A stretch of 64,000 nucleotides of DNA from Skeletonema tropicum. Its lineage: Eukaryota; Bacillariophyta; Thalassiosirophyceae; Thalassiosirales; Thalassiosiraceae. The position numbers and the translations under genes are program-made. The stretch lies in NCBI GenBank assembly GCA_037178625.1, contig CM074138.1:1240001-1304000 (forward strand). Reading direction: 5' to 3'. Below are positions 1 through 13,200 of the stretch, in pieces; positions within the stretch are counted from its first letter, which is position 1, and each line of letters begins with the position of its first letter. Below the pieces are notes generated by a model. The model saw only the letters and a program-made list of their open reading frames with translations. It ran no database searches and had not been told where the DNA came from.

Positions 1-2830
1 ATTACAACATTTCAGTAGAAGATGTCCGGGTGCAAGTGTAGCTCCCTCGATGGCCTGCTCTGTACTGAACCCTCCATGACGCAGGCTTGGCGAGCTCTGT
101 CCCATCTGAGTATCCAATAATCAGGTCACCGAACTATGAACGAAATTTACCATCAGCCGATGAATGTCTCACGTGCATTGGAAGAAGGTGAACCTCCCGA
201 AACACGGTGAGCAGTCGGCTACGGATCTCAGCCACTCTCGGACTGTAGGACGAGCATTGAGCAAGCAGCCAGCTTTCTCGCAAGTCCTCCACTAGTTGTC
301 TTCAACAACAGCGGTTTAGAAGGACGATGTCTTGTAGTTATCATCTCGTTGTGCTGGTATGCGCCTGTTTGCGACCCTGCCTTGATTTCCGCATGTGCTT
401 TTCCACTTGCTCGAGCAATCCTTGAACGTCCTCTCCTTCACGTGAGAAGTACATCCAGCAAGGATAGTTAAGTCGGATGCATCGAGTTGTGTGCAGGTTC
501 CTTTTGAACACCGTAGGTAATCTGCAGCAGCATGGTTCCAACCACAATCATATTCGCCGACGCGAGATTGCGTTGTGAAAGTAGTCTTCCTTTTCTAGGC
601 ATGACCACCGTATTAGTATTGATAGAGTAGTCTCTCCTACGAGACCCACCACTCCAGATAATGTTTGAATTTGAGCTTGCGCAAGAGATTCCTTTCGACT
701 GTCGCGTGTAAACAAGACAGAGAATCAAGGTACGAGATTCGGGACTCGGGACACTTGCCATGGACACAAAGTACCAAGGAAGTCCCCTTCCCTTCAGACT
801 AACATCTGAATTGCTCATTAGTATTTTGGAAGATCTCTTTGGTGGAAGAAACGGCACACCAAAGGATATAATCCGATATTTAGGAGAAGCAGAGTAGACA
901 ATCGTTACTCCCCCATGACCTTGTCTTCTGAAATATGTTAGGCATGATTGCCACGTTGGCCAACCACATTTAGAGAACATGGACAATCCATGGCTGCCAC
1001 AGCGGCACAGACCATTTTGGTTTGGTAATTCCAGTTCAGATTGCTCTTGAATTGTTTCTCTCATTCCTCCTCCTCCCACAATGCAAGCAAGAGGCTGGTC
1101 ATCCTAGATGCACCAGTGAATAAGGATGAATTTACGCTAAATAGTTCGTCGCTGGATAGAAATGACTTGAACAGTACGCTGTGCGTAACTGAATAGACAT
1201 GACCTTTCTTTGAACAGCACGCTGTGCGCAACTGAATAGACTTGATCTTTCTTTAACCAGGACGTCGATGCACATGTTGAATCAACAGGGACAAATAAAG
1301 GGACAAATAAACACAGCAATATGATTTTTATTAATTAGGGTAGGTGGTTCAATTGCACGTTCGACTTCGCCCAGTGGGGTATAATCGTCTCGTCATCCTG
1401 AGGTACTCGCTTGAGCAAGGCGTAGACTACCTCGGCAACACTGTGTAATAACCAACAATCCATCAAGGCTAAGCGGCTGCGACAATCACAATCTGTACAG
1501 AATGCGTCGACAAACATGCTCTCAATAGCTCCAGCTACATGCACTATCATGCTGTAAAGAACAAAACTCTCCACACCTTCTCAGAGGTCGACACGAGAGT
1601 GCGTATTTTTCCAATTGCAACCAGCGTCTTATAAGGAATAAATACTTCTAAGTCTGCTAACTATATCCGCAAACTCTGTTGTTGTGAGGGTATCATCTCG
1701 CCTAACAGCAGATGACTCTCGATATGTGAGGGTTGGATGAGAGAACACTTCTCCCCCCACACGTAATTCTAATCGTAGTCCATCGCTCAACAGCTGATGT
1801 CCTTTGGATTTAGATGACCGTAGTCTTTTTATTGGAATGAAATTCCTTATTGTGATGAGCTGTGCCACGGTGCATTCTCGCCATGGGCACTTCCTCTACA
1901 TGAGGAGAATCGAAATTCTTTTCTCACCTCCGATGCACTTCTGTCAACGTCGAAACACACTTCTATCGCACGCCGTCACATCTCCATGGTAGCACGAAAC
2001 GCCGAGCGTTCATCGCACATCCATGTGTTGACGAAATGGATCTTCTAGAAGCCAATCGATTTTGTTGTACTAGCTCACGGTTCACAAACCCACCAATGTG
2101 GATATGCGCTGAATAATATTAATTTTTTTCTTCTCAAAGGTCGATCTTTCCCGACCGATGAAGGATTCTTTTGCTTTGCACCCAGTAAACTGGATGGAAA
2201 TATTTATAAATAATGTCACAAGCAAATAGGACCGGTATTGATTGTGCAACTAGAGCCAGAAGAGACCACTAGGAACACGGATATCATGGTGACTAAGCTT
2301 AAGAGCTAAAGAAGTGGGCTATTCCCAAAGGTGATGAAGGAGCACCAACGTGCGACGTCATCTTGTGTGAGAGGATCAATCACGGGTTCTCACCGTGGTT
2401 GCTACTTGACACGTGTGAACAGGAAGAATGACTGTCATAACGGTATTGGGATACCAGAAGAGAGTCATATCCTGTGACAGAGACTCTTTGCAAGCAGGAA
2501 AGGCTATGTGTGACTTCTTTAGAGGAGAAAAGGGTGTCATTGATAAGTCTGGACTGCACAAAGTAAATGAGCTATTCAATTATGAACCAATAAACAACTA
2601 AAGCTAAAGTGGAAGGCACTTGATCATTCACATGGTTGATAAGTATGCGTGCTCTTAGGTTTAGGTAAACAAGTGTAGTTACGCAGAGTTTTGAACCAAT
2701 TGTTCCTCTATTTCGGTGCTTTGCCAAGGAAAGCCCGGTGCTTCGGTGCTTGCTTTGCCAAGGAAAGAATGTATGATAAAAGCCTAACTTGCTTCTAGCT
2801 AAAAGGAGGTTCTCCATTTTCACTTCTGTC
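1..2830. other. Region without a recognisable gene
   Basis: I see no convincing gene here. Short open frames occur on the minus strand (about 341-547 and 468-1079, and a stretch of about 50 codons at roughly 170-330 ending in a stop), but none shows a conserved domain I can name, and they switch frame repeatedly. They may be decayed retroelement or gene remnants. Two near-identical stretches of about 45 bases at 1160-1205 and 1212-1250 (each containing a 'cagtacgctgtgcgtaact'-like string) form a small local duplication. Confidence 0.4.
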
Positions 2831-2832
2831 TT

Positions 2833-3165
2833 GCAGCCATGTCTCCAAGAGAGAAGGATCAAGCCAAAGAGAAGGATGCTTTGCGCATACTTAAGAAGCG
2901 TAGGGCAGCCATATCTCCAGAACCAGAAGAAGGAGAGAAGGCTCAAAAACAAAGAGAAGAATGCTCTTGCACATAAGAAGCGTAGGTCAGCCATGTCTCC
3001 AGAAGAAAAGGCTCGAGCCAATCAGATGCATGCTGAAGAAGAAAGCAAGCATAGGGCAGCCATTTCTCCAGGCTAGAAGCAGAATATTCTTGCACATAAA
3101 AAGCGTAGGTCAGCCAAATCTCCAGCTCAAGTCAATCAGAAGGATGCTCTTGCTCACAAAACAGG
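2833..3165 (+). repeat. Decayed STPR-like (about 23-codon) tandem peptide repeats
   Basis: The plus strand carries five copies of a motif translating as K-R-R-(A/S)-A-(M/I)-S-P, at about 2834, 2906, 2988, 3057 and 3111. Spacings between copies are near 72, 82, 69 and 54 nt. The 69-nt spacing is exactly 23 codons, the unit length of the STPR (score-and-three amino-acid peptide repeat) DNA-binding repeat, whose units contain basic residues followed by (M/T)-(S/T)-P-E. The frame is broken twice: the 82-nt spacing is one base too long, and a stop follows 'AISPG'. This looks like the remnant of a repeat protein, or one exon of a mobile-element protein. No intact gene can be drawn. Confidence 0.45.
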
Positions 3166-3319
3166 CATGGACCCAACCAAAAGGAGATATAAGATATATT
3201 AGCTTCAGCTATCAACAAACATTTCTTCAAACGCTTCTTTCAATACATAACACTTTCCACAAACATTGTAAAAGTTGAATGTCTAAGAACGTTTGTATTA
3301 GATGTCAAAAATGAATAAT

Positions 3320-6300
3320 CTATGCATCGGCCCATTTTTCATCCATCCAGGCGGGTGACACAAGTAAAACAGTTCTTCTCTGCTGACGTTTCAGACCGGC
3401 TGAGTCTTCCAAAGAGATCAGCCTTTCATGTATCCTAGTAGCACATTTTGGATCAGCAAAGATCGAACGAGGGAGTGTGGCTGTCCACTCCAATGATTTA
3501 TGCCTTTTCAATTCGCATAAAACGTGTGTCACTCCATTATGTAAATGCGGAGTAACAATAGCTCCCATTGCGGTTGCAAGCGGTAATGACGCAGCTACTG
3601 CACCATTCTTGATTTCAGATGCATCCTCCCAACGAATGGACTCGTTGTCTGTGCCATCCTCCTTTTTGGCATCAGCTTCTTCCTCAAAGCCAAGATCCTC
3701 GAATAGATCAGGGTACAAAGTGCAAAGTAAAGCGCCTGTGTTTTGCACATCTGTTTGATATGGCCAAAGTTTCTGTGCTCTGCCACGAAATACCCAACGC
3801 TCAGATTCATTGAAATCCTTCATCGCATGGGTTTGCCATGGCACAATCTTCGATGGCATTTCTTCCTGTTTGCTTGCTCGCTGTCTTCCGACCTCCTCTA
3901 GAGCTCGTTCAAAGTCGATGTCATTGCAAATGTCATGTATTCGAAGCCCAAAGTCATCTTCGGTTTTCTTCAGATTTGCTTTGGCTGACGATGCCATTAC
4001 TAAAAAGTCAGAATGCCGAGGCGTTGCCATACCTGGGCACTTCTCCTTGATCGACTTGCGAAAACCAGAAGATTCATCCTTGAGTCGTGAAAGGAACTTG
4101 GTAACGAGGGAGTAGACAAAGGTCCATTTCAATACACCGCCTATTTCAAAAAGGCGGCGAGTAACTGCATCAGCCATGGATGTGCTTTGTTTGATTTTTT
4201 CTTCATCTGTACTCTCCATAAGCATGCGCTTGTTTGCTACTTTTGCGTCCGTTGATGAGCCTCCCAAGATAAAATCGGTCCGTATGTTTGCATCTAGAAT
4301 ACATGTCCCGCCATGAGACTTGATAAACGTCACTACGTCCTTGTGCGTTTTCACCTTTTTGGCCGCTTCGGCCCAGCCATGCTCTTTTGCCTCGGCCGCT
4401 ACAAACACATCATCTTCCAGGCAATATCTTCCCGGCATTACATCGAATACGTATCCCTCTAAAACAAGAGATTGGATAGTCTCGACTGTTGGAATTGACA
4501 TTGCCTTGACTGCATTAACTTCTTTTCTAGAGTTTGTTCTCTTCTTTTGTTTGCCGCTACTCTCGTATTCCTTCTGCGTGAGAAACCTTGATGTTAAAAC
4601 TTCAGCTTGGGATCCAAACTCAACATCACGCCCTTGGTCCTCTGTTTCTTCAAAAATTTGCAGAAGCTCCTTGAACTCGGCAACTTGGTCGTGTGGCTTA
4701 GGGCCGTCAAACCCCTCAGCTCGTACTTTCTTTACTCTAGGGAATCGCAGTGAAAGCCCAGCAGAAAAGCTCTCTGATGCAATGATTTCTGCTGCATTGA
4801 GTCTAAGTTAGAGGCAGAACCGAAACAGTAATCGAGAGTGAGCGCTAAAGTACATAGACAATATGCAGCAAACGACGCTGACAAACAACTTACGTTACAA
4901 CAAAGGAGTCTTCTGGTTTGATCCATATGTCAGGTACATATTGCGGCTTGGACTTCCAGCCATCCAAATCTCCGTGAACGTCTCTCTGGAAAGAGCGAGA
5001 TGAGACAAAGTCAGGCCAGCATTTATCTTCTACAGTAAACCATTTTCCCATATTCATTTCATTGTAATTATCAGCTTTCCTGAATCCAGTACATTGAGCC
5101 AGTATCTTTTCCGCATCTTTTCTGTTAAAGTTCACTTGGCACAGAGTCAGGTATCTAATATGCATTGCAATAGAAAAGGAAAACCGCGAGTGAGTATTGG
5201 ATAAAAAGCTAACAATCTGCTAACTAGAGATATACTCACTGTGGAGGACCCTCTCGTGTCATGCCCCATGTGCCCTGGTCATCAATACAACCAACCAAGA
5301 TACTGTCAATCATTCCTGATCTCGTCAGACCTGCCGCATATCTTCCGCCAAGAACAATCGCATCAACATCCGAAACTACACCAGATGCATCATAATCAGG
5401 CTTTATCTTCCACCAGTAGCCCATGCTTCTACTTTTGACTCCTAGGTAGTAAGGTGCTGCAAGATCTTTCAGCACAAGACCTTCTTGTCCTCCGACTTCA
5501 ACAATCTGATGGAAGCATCTTTCCAATTCAAGCGCTCTCTGCTTTTCAATATCTTCGTGAGTTCGTCCATCCATACGCTGCGTGTCAAACTTGAACGTAT
5601 CCGAGGTTTTGTTCAGTGCGAGGTGGATTGAATCAAGTTCGCTTGGAGTTTTTCCATATTCTGATCCAGGTTCGGATAAAAAGTAGTCAGCAGCATCGAC
5701 ACTGCTGCCATCTGAGCGAACGATGATGCTCTTGATAGGTTCAACAGTGTTCTTCTGTGGTTCGATCAAGTTATATATGATGCTCTTCCGTTGCATACAA
5801 TCCAGATTGATGATGGATCCCTCCATTGCAAGTTCCTCCTTCGAAAGTAAATGACTTGATTTGGACAACAACTCAGCCGCGCCTGGGCCGGCAACATAAA
5901 GAACATCAAAAACACTGTACTTCAGCCATAACGTGCGGTCGTCAGCAGCCAGAGGGTTGTTCTGATTGCCAAATTGTTTGTCTCGCGCAATAGTCATTAC
6001 ATTGATTCCTAAATTTGTCAAGTTAGAGTGAGTCGAAATTCAAAATGAGTTTACACAAAACACTGCACACAAACAGTATATAGCCCAACTTACCAGTTTC
6101 ATTTTCGTGCACCTTCCAATCTCTATCATCACTTATCCCATCCCTTATATTGCGAGTTCGTTGCATTTCTGCAACTGCACGATTGGCACCAAAGGGGACA
6201 GGTTTGTTTTCTTCAGTGTCCCAAGCCAACACTTCTCCATCAAGTATGACATCCACGTCATAACGCAATGCCTTGCGGAGATATGGTCCTAGCGCAGGAC

Positions 6301-7914
6301 TGTAAAGCGGACTGTACCACACATTATTTCTAGTCTGTATTGTAACCTCTCCTCGTTTGATGTGAATAAGGTCACGTTCTCCGTCCATCTTTATTTCGCA
6401 AGCAAATGCAGGATGACGAATCGCCAAGCACGACTTTGATGGAGCCTCATCTGGAAGAATGTTATCAAGTTTGTGATGACGATCGGCCACCTCTAAGTAA
6501 AAAGTGGGGATGAAATTGTGAGTGCGGTGACCAAAACATGACCCAGAACATGCATTTGAAGCAACTCTCTACATTGAATGATACTCACTAACCTTTCAAG
6601 AATGTTTCAAATGATGTCCGTAGTGACAGCATTGGAGATATTGTCTGCTGCAACTTCGCTGGCAGAGCTGATCGTGTCATCCAGTCTGCGCGACTACCCT
6701 CCATTGCATCTTCGGCGCTCTTCTCCAACTTTGCATTCAGGAGACGAAGATAGACGGGGTCACTCAATCGAGAGCACACACTCTCCAATTTATTGTTCGA
6801 GTTGTACATTTCCATAGCATGTGGGTGCCAGTACCCTAGGAATATCCCTCAAATTCAGTCCAATCTGAATGTTTTGTAGCAATAGCCGCACAATCCATTT
6901 ATGTTCCAATGGGCTCAAATTCTTATTGATCAGTCGTTCAATCAGCCGCACGTGCTTATCCTGCCTCTTTTCATTTTGCCGTCCTCCGGTAATAGCTCTT
7001 TCCAAATCCCTTCTCCATTTACTTTTTTCAGATACATCCTCTGTTGGCATGTGAAACCTAGTCTTAACAACGAACGCAACAACATCCAGCCATTCATTGA
7101 TTTCGCCAACAGTCAACTTTGATCCACTGCATGGCATCCTCTCCTTGAGCACATTTTCAATCACCAACGATATATCTCCCGCAGCTTGTTTTCCAGTCAT
7201 GTTAGAATCTCTCCATTGCTCCATCGACCTGGCCAATCTTCCATCTCGTGGTAAATTCATCGCCTGTTTGTACGTTTGAATAATCTTTGCCTCCTTCAAC
7301 CCTGTGTGTGGCCGTGTACTATCACTAGCGGGAATGATCAATCGCAAATACGGATAGGGAGACCCACCCTCTAAGAATTGCAATAGTTGCTTTGGTAGCA
7401 AATATGCCAACTTTTCTTGTTTCGTTACTTTCCGTTTCCCTTTGCCCGAACGTTGTATCCATAATTGTTCGAGACGATCGCAGACACTTTTGAAAGGGAT
7501 GGAGTTGGCCTTGGTGTAATCTGGTGGTGCCTCTACGTAGGTATCGAGAGTTTGGAATTGGACACCGTCGCCTAGGTCGCCTTGTTCGTCGTCGGTGGAT
7601 TGGTCGTCATGATCTTCTATTTTGGTGGCGTTGACATCATCCATTTTATGTTCCTCTTCGTCAACTTTTAGATTGGCGCTGTCCACACGGTCCGGCAGTG
7701 GCGCCGGTGGCTGCCGATTGTTATTTCTAGCCATAAACTCAGATTCTGACGAGTAAAGCTTCCGCTTTCTGGTTGTATTGTTATCGTTGTCACATTCTTG
7801 TTTTGGTCGAGTAGTTGTGTTCTCATGCACAATCTTGTTATTCTCGATCCCTTCGAGAGCGGGATGCGGAGAGTTGTTCAGCACGAACGCTGTAGATCTT
7901 GATTGCTTTTCCAT
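3320..7914 (-). CDS. LIG4: DNA ligase IV (ATP-dependent, NHEJ), five exons
   Basis: This is the ATP-dependent DNA ligase that seals double-strand breaks in non-homologous end joining with XRCC4. Exons on the minus strand are 7914-6593, 6492-6094, 6008-5240, 5154-4894 and 4802-3320, all with GT-AG introns of about 85-100 nt. After skipping one base near 6834-6836 the sum is 4233 nt, giving 1410 residues. Residues 1-130 are low complexity. About 135-430 is the DNA-binding domain. Motif I is E-I-K-M-D-G-E-R with catalytic Lys475, motif III is 'DVILDGEVLAWD' and motif IIIa is 'FDVLYV'. The OB-fold segment ends 'LSLRFPRVKKVR', as in LIG4, and two C-terminal BRCT-like regions follow ('YVFDVMPGRYCLEDDV' and 'VLLVSPAWMDEKW'). 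It is longer than typical LIG4 (about 900-1200). The one-base break lies just before the conserved 'HPHAMEMYN' segment. The family call is firm. Confidence 0.93.
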
Positions 7915-8250
7915 ATTGATGTGGCCAAAATATAATTGTTGTGATCTTGTTGAGAGGTCTGCTAATACAATGCTGTCTGCCGAGTCATCATCACCATAGC
8001 TGGCTCTTCATCATCGTTGTGTTTGGTTTTGTTGTTGATTTGTTGAGATTTTTGATTTTGTGGGGACTGCGAGGTAAGGAGGTAGGTGGGTAGGTGGGTT
8101 GGTAGGTAGGTGGGTAGGTAGGTAGGTTGGAAGGTAGGGCTAGAGCCACCTCACGTGCGCGCAGCTATCCTTCGCCCCCTTTTGACCGACGAAGCAGGAA
8201 GCAGTGACTGAACCTAGAAATATATCATTGATTGATAACTTTTATTACAC
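7915..8250. other. Intergenic spacer with GGTAGGT minisatellite (8081-8139)
   Basis: This spacer lies between the LON-domain gene stop and the LIG4 start, both on the minus strand, so it should hold the LIG4 promoter. At 8081-8139 it contains a G-rich tandem run of GGTAGGT/GGTGGGT units. The plus strand could form G-quadruplex structures there. No other feature is seen. Confidence 0.6.
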
Positions 8251-9864
8251 TTAATCAAACTGTCCCAATAGCTTATTGTTGAGGTAGTCATAACGCTCCA
8301 AAGCACCTCTAAGTCTTGCCTTAGTCGACGGTGTATTCAGCCAGATGTGTCTAATACCCTTGCCTACCTCCTCCAGATTTTCAATCAGTGCTGGTGCAAG
8401 ATACGACAAACGTCTCTGCCGCCGTATCTTTGGATACAGCGGTGAAAGAGCGTGCTCAGATGGAATTTGATCTAGGTAGTCCATCTCCGGTGGCATCAGG
8501 ACACGAACCTCTTCAGGTAAGTTAAACCCCGTCGCACGACAAAAGTCGTCCAGCGCAAGCCAGAGCAAGGTCTCCAATGCATCACAATCGGAAGTATCCA
8601 GTGATCGTCGTACAATTACATTTTTGACGGATGGTGGATCCCACAAAATGCCAGCATTAAATAGTTGTTCTTCCATAGGCAGCTCTCCTTCCGCATAGTT
8701 TGAACTATCATTGCCATTGTTCGTGGAAGACAATAGAGCACTCCTGTACACTTGCCGACTTTTCATTGGCAGCATTCAAAGAAACATCATCAGAGGAATA
8801 CTCAGCAAAAGGCAACAAGTTTGAAATTTCTACCCACGGTACATCATCTTTGGAGAGATAACTGTCTTTGCTTCCCTTTCCGATTGGAAGCTTTGGTTTA
8901 TTGAATTCATAATCATGGTAGAAGAAGGACGCTGTGACCGCTTTCCCTCGCAAATATTTGCAAAAGTTTTCATCAACGTGGTCATTCTCCTCATCGTTGC
9001 CCTCTCCCTTGAACTGTACATCCTCCTTGTCAAGCAGTATCTGCACATTGGCCACACTGTAGGGAAGGGTCTCTATCACTTCGTCGACAACAAAGCGTTC
9101 CACTGCTTGAACCAGCAGCATTAATCTTCCATCTTCCATTCGTCTATGATCTACAATTTGCATTAAGCAACCCACCACTGCCGACCGATCTACACTTGGT
9201 GTAGATATATCAGGAGCTTTCAAAGTCGATGATTTGGAGTAGTCGTCAAATCTATCATCATCGTCAAGTTCCTCTCGCCACGTTTTTAGTACGGTATCGT
9301 TCTGCTCCGGACTTCGCAGCTTTCGTACCACCAGGTAAGTACAGGTGGCCGAAGTAGAGAGGATCATTTGTGTCTGACTGCGTGGACAAAATCTGTTCAA
9401 ACATGTGGGTGTAAATACCCTCGTGAACATTTAGACAGTTTCGTCTACCAGGAGTTTCAATCCATCCAACTCTCCACAAGGGTAGATTGGTTATCTTTCC
9501 TGTTGACTCATCTAATTGTGCCCTTGGCCGTGATGAAGCAGTTCCATATGCAGATGCTTCATCATTATCATCTAGAATTACTTTTGTAGGGCTGTCAGGC
9601 ATGTAAAATGATTTTTGAAGAGAGCGGACCAAATCCATGCGATTGCTCTCAAAGTCTTCTATTCCTCCTTCGTCTCCTGCATTATCGTCAGAGTTTGAAA
9701 GAGATAGAGGTGTATAAGTGTTTGTTTTTTGTGCGGGATACATGCAGCGTTTGTTGTTGTATTGTGGTGAATGCAGATGCCGAAAGAGGCAAACAAAGGA
9801 GAAAGATCGCTGCAGCCGACATCGCGGGCATGCTTAGCAATATTGTTTCACGGATCGCTTTCAT
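8251..9864 (-). CDS. Plastid-targeted LON substrate-binding-domain protein (frame broken three times)
   Basis: The product carries the N-terminal (substrate-binding, PUA-like) domain of Lon-type proteases but no AAA+ or protease domain, so it is more like a LON-domain adaptor or chaperone-like protein than a full Lon. I chose the Met at 9864 because it opens a signal peptide ('AIFLLCLPLSASA') followed by F-T-T, the A-S-A-F plastid import motif. The LON part includes 'LPLWRVGWIETPGR' and 'IVDHRRMEDGRLMLLVQAVERF', matching the family's typical E-x-x-x-x-E-D-G-R-L strand. The frame shifts by one surplus base near 9725-9730 (a run of six T), near 9283-9287 (a run of five T) and within 8711-8775. 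Removing three bases leaves 1611 nt, 536 residues. It is divergent from the PFL gene, with 412 bp between the two starts. Its substrate is not evident. Confidence 0.8.
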
Positions 9865-10276
9865 CTTCACTTCTTCCCAACCGACTGCAACTGCTATTGT
9901 ACACAATCATTATTATTTACTGCATGCAATTAAGGCAGGTAAGTGCAAGGTGCAAGGTACAATAAAAGTTGTTTCGAACTTTGAACCTGTGAGCTGGCCT
10001 TGTGACAACATTACCAACATGGTTAACTGACATATGACGTGTCAAAACAATTGTTACACGGTTGGAGTTGGAGTTTCGGTTCTCTCATTCACAGTCTTGA
10101 GTTCTCATCGCATCACTGGGCCACGGTGCAACGATGTTCTTAGGTGCTCGGCTGGGAGCAGTGCTCTCATTTTCGTCACTATTCCGCTATGTATTGCTAC
10201 AAATGCCGTCGTTCTGGCTTTGGCATGCCCTCATAAAAAGAACACGAAATAAATAAGAAAACAATATCAAGCAAAC
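9865..10276. promoter_or_regulatory. Divergent promoter region between LON-domain and PFL genes
   Basis: This 412-bp spacer separates two divergently read genes whose products both appear plastid-targeted, so it must carry both promoters. I see no TATA box or operator I can name with confidence. A purine-rich run with repeated 'gcaaggt' units lies near 9940-9960. Shared regulation is an inference from the geometry only. Confidence 0.45.
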
Positions 10277-13200
10277 ATGAACTGTAATCTAATCTCAACA
10301 TTGGCGACTGCGGCCATCTTGTTCGTCCAAACAAACAAGGTGGTTCCTTCGAGTGCGTTCACTACGGTGAGAGTGCCAACCAGAAATAAGCTACGCCCAA
10401 GATTGCAACAATTATATTATAAAGAAAAGGAAACGTTATCAGATAAAATATCATCGGAACACTACTCTGTCAGTTCACTCTTCCGGAACGAACACGACGA
10501 TCGGGTCGGGGTCGGTGTCGATGCATCAGTCCCCGTCCTACCACAGCTTCCAGTTTTGCCTGGAGATTGTGATGTCCAAGCTTACATCAATGAAAATGTA
10601 AAATTCTACTCTGGCGATGCATCATTTCTCAAGGGTCCAACTCTTCGAACAAAAAGAGCGTTGGGGAAACTCAACGACTTGCTTTTAATGGAGAGAGAGA
10701 ATGGAGGAGTGCTATCGGTTGATACAGAGACACCGTCGACAATAATATCCCATGGACCCGGGTATTTACTATCAAAAGAAGAAGATATCATTGTAGGAAT
10801 GCAAGCTGATGAGCCTCTGAGGCGTACCTGCAAACCTCACGGTGGATACGGCGTTGTGAAGAAAGCATTAGAAGCCTATGGATATGAACCTGGAGAGAAG
10901 ATCAAGACATTTGAACACGACGTGAAGACGCATAATGATCTTACATTCAGCATGTACACCGATACGATGAAGAAAGCTAGGCATGCACACCTCCTGACGG
11001 GCCTTCCTGATGGGTATTCACGTGGTCGAATCATCGGAGACTATAGACGGATAGCTCTTTACGGAGTAGATGAGCTCATTAAACGGAAGCAGGCAGACTT
11101 TAGTGCGATAGAAGGAAGTTCACTTGAAGCCATGAGACTAAGAAGCGAAATATCTGCCCAAATAAATGGCTTGAGAGAGCTCTTGACGATGGGGCTCTCT
11201 TATGGAGTGGACCTGAGGAAGCCAGCGAGGACATTCAGGGAGGCTGCCCAGTAAGTTTAGCGAATTGACAGCTATTCCATGCACAAATTACGAAATTCTT
11301 TCTAACTCTGATTCTTGCATCTTTTAGATTCTTGTGGCTTGGCCATGTAGCAGCTCTCAAGGAACAGGATGGCGCTGCCATGTCAGTAGGGAGATGGGAT
11401 GCATTTTTAGATATTTACAGTGAACGTGATCTTGCTAGTGGAGAAGCTACAGAGACGGACATTCAGGAGATCGTAGATGACTTAGTCCTCAAGATGAGAA
11501 TTGTTAGGCGTAAGTCAAATGCTATATTGACGCTTGTGTTTTGCTTTGCTCAAATACTCACATTACTCTTTATTGTTTAGACGTTCGTACTCCTGAGTAC
11601 AATGCATTATTCAGTGGTGATCCTACATGGAGTACGATGGCTCTTGGAGGTGCAATGGACAATTCCAAGAGTATGGTTACAAAGTAAGTGAAATTGCTTG
11701 AATAGCATTGGCATCTCGTTTCCTCAAGCATTGCTAACACACAGCTTCCATTGAATTACTTCAGAACAACATATAGGTTTCTGCATACTTTGCGAAATTT
11801 AGGTCCGGCCCCAGAGCCGAATTTGACTGTGCTTTGGTCAAAAGCACACTCTTCCAACTTCAAAGAGTACTGCGCCAACTTGTCAATAGAAACTTCGAGC
11901 ATCCAGTATGAAAATGATGATCTAATGCGAAACATTTTCGGAACAGACTATGCCATAGCATTGCTGTGTAAGTGCCATGAGAACGGGCAAAGACATGCAA
12001 TTTTTTGGAGCTAGGACGAACTTAGTCAAGCTCCTGCTCATGGTATTGAACGAGGGAAGGGATGAAATTGAAGGAAACCTCATTTCTACTCCTCTCTCCG
12101 AAGCTTGTAAGAAAGCTGGAATAGGCTCTTGTGATGAAGACAAACCTTTGGACTACGAGAAGATTTCAGAGCTGTTCTTCAACACTGCAATTCCTTGGCT
12201 AGCAGAGCTGTATGCGGATACAATGAATGTTATCCATTACAGCCACGATGTAGCTTCTTACGAAAATATCCAGATGGCACTTCACAACTCCAACGTAAAT
12301 CATTTCATGGCATTCGGCATCGCTGGCCTCTCAGTTGTTGCTGATAGCTTGGCAGCAATTGCATATGACGATGTCTACCCTATAAGAGACGAAAGGAATC
12401 TCACAATCGGATTTCGACGAGGAAACCCACAGAAGGCGCTGCCTTTGTTTGGCAATGATAATCCAAAGGTGGACGCCATCGCAAAGAAAGTTTGTGAAGT
12501 CTTCAATGAAGAACTCAACAAGCAAAAGTTGTACAAAGATGCAAAGGCGACTCTTTCAGTACTTACAATCACTTCCAATGTGGTTTATGGCAAAGCTACT
12601 GGGGCTTCTCCGGATGGACGCAAAATGGGCGAGCCATTCGCGCCTGGTGCTAATCCAATGCACAATCGTGATCGCAATGGAGCTCTTGCTTCGCTGTCTT
12701 CTGTTGCGAAACTTCCCTACACGAGCTGCATGGATGGCATCTCCAACACGTTCTGTTTGGTACCGACAGCGCTTGGTCCTGTTTCAGATGACAGGGCGAA
12801 TACTCTTGTGTCTCTGCTCGATGGATACTTCAAAGAGGGAGGTCATCATATAAATATCAATGTCCTCAACAGGGAGCTGCTTGAGGATGCTCATCGACAT
12901 CCCGATAAATACCCAGGTAAGTCCATCATTATTTTGTTGCTCGTTTAGTGATTCGCTCAAATACTCACAATACTTCGCGTTTCAGATCTTACAATCCGAG
13001 TTTCAGGCTATGCCGTCCGATTTAATCAGCTCACCCAAGAGCAACGAGAAGAGGTGCTGAAACGAACTATGCACGGAAGTGCCATTGCCAGCAACACGAA
13101 ACTCTCTACATCTACATTTCCTTCCCACTGTGAATGCTACAGTGAGAACCCAACATCCATTGATTTGGTCCTCTCCGACATTGTACCACACTCTCAAAAT

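Noticed and set aside
170..1079. Minus-strand open frames that could be joined into a longer protein, ending near 170 with a stretch resembling an RNase H tail
   Set aside because: The joins need several frame changes with no conserved motif to guide them. The resemblance is too weak to name a domain.
2572..3021. 149-codon minus-strand frame opposite the STPR-like repeats
   Set aside because: It is antisense to a repeat that makes sense on the plus strand and has no domain of its own.
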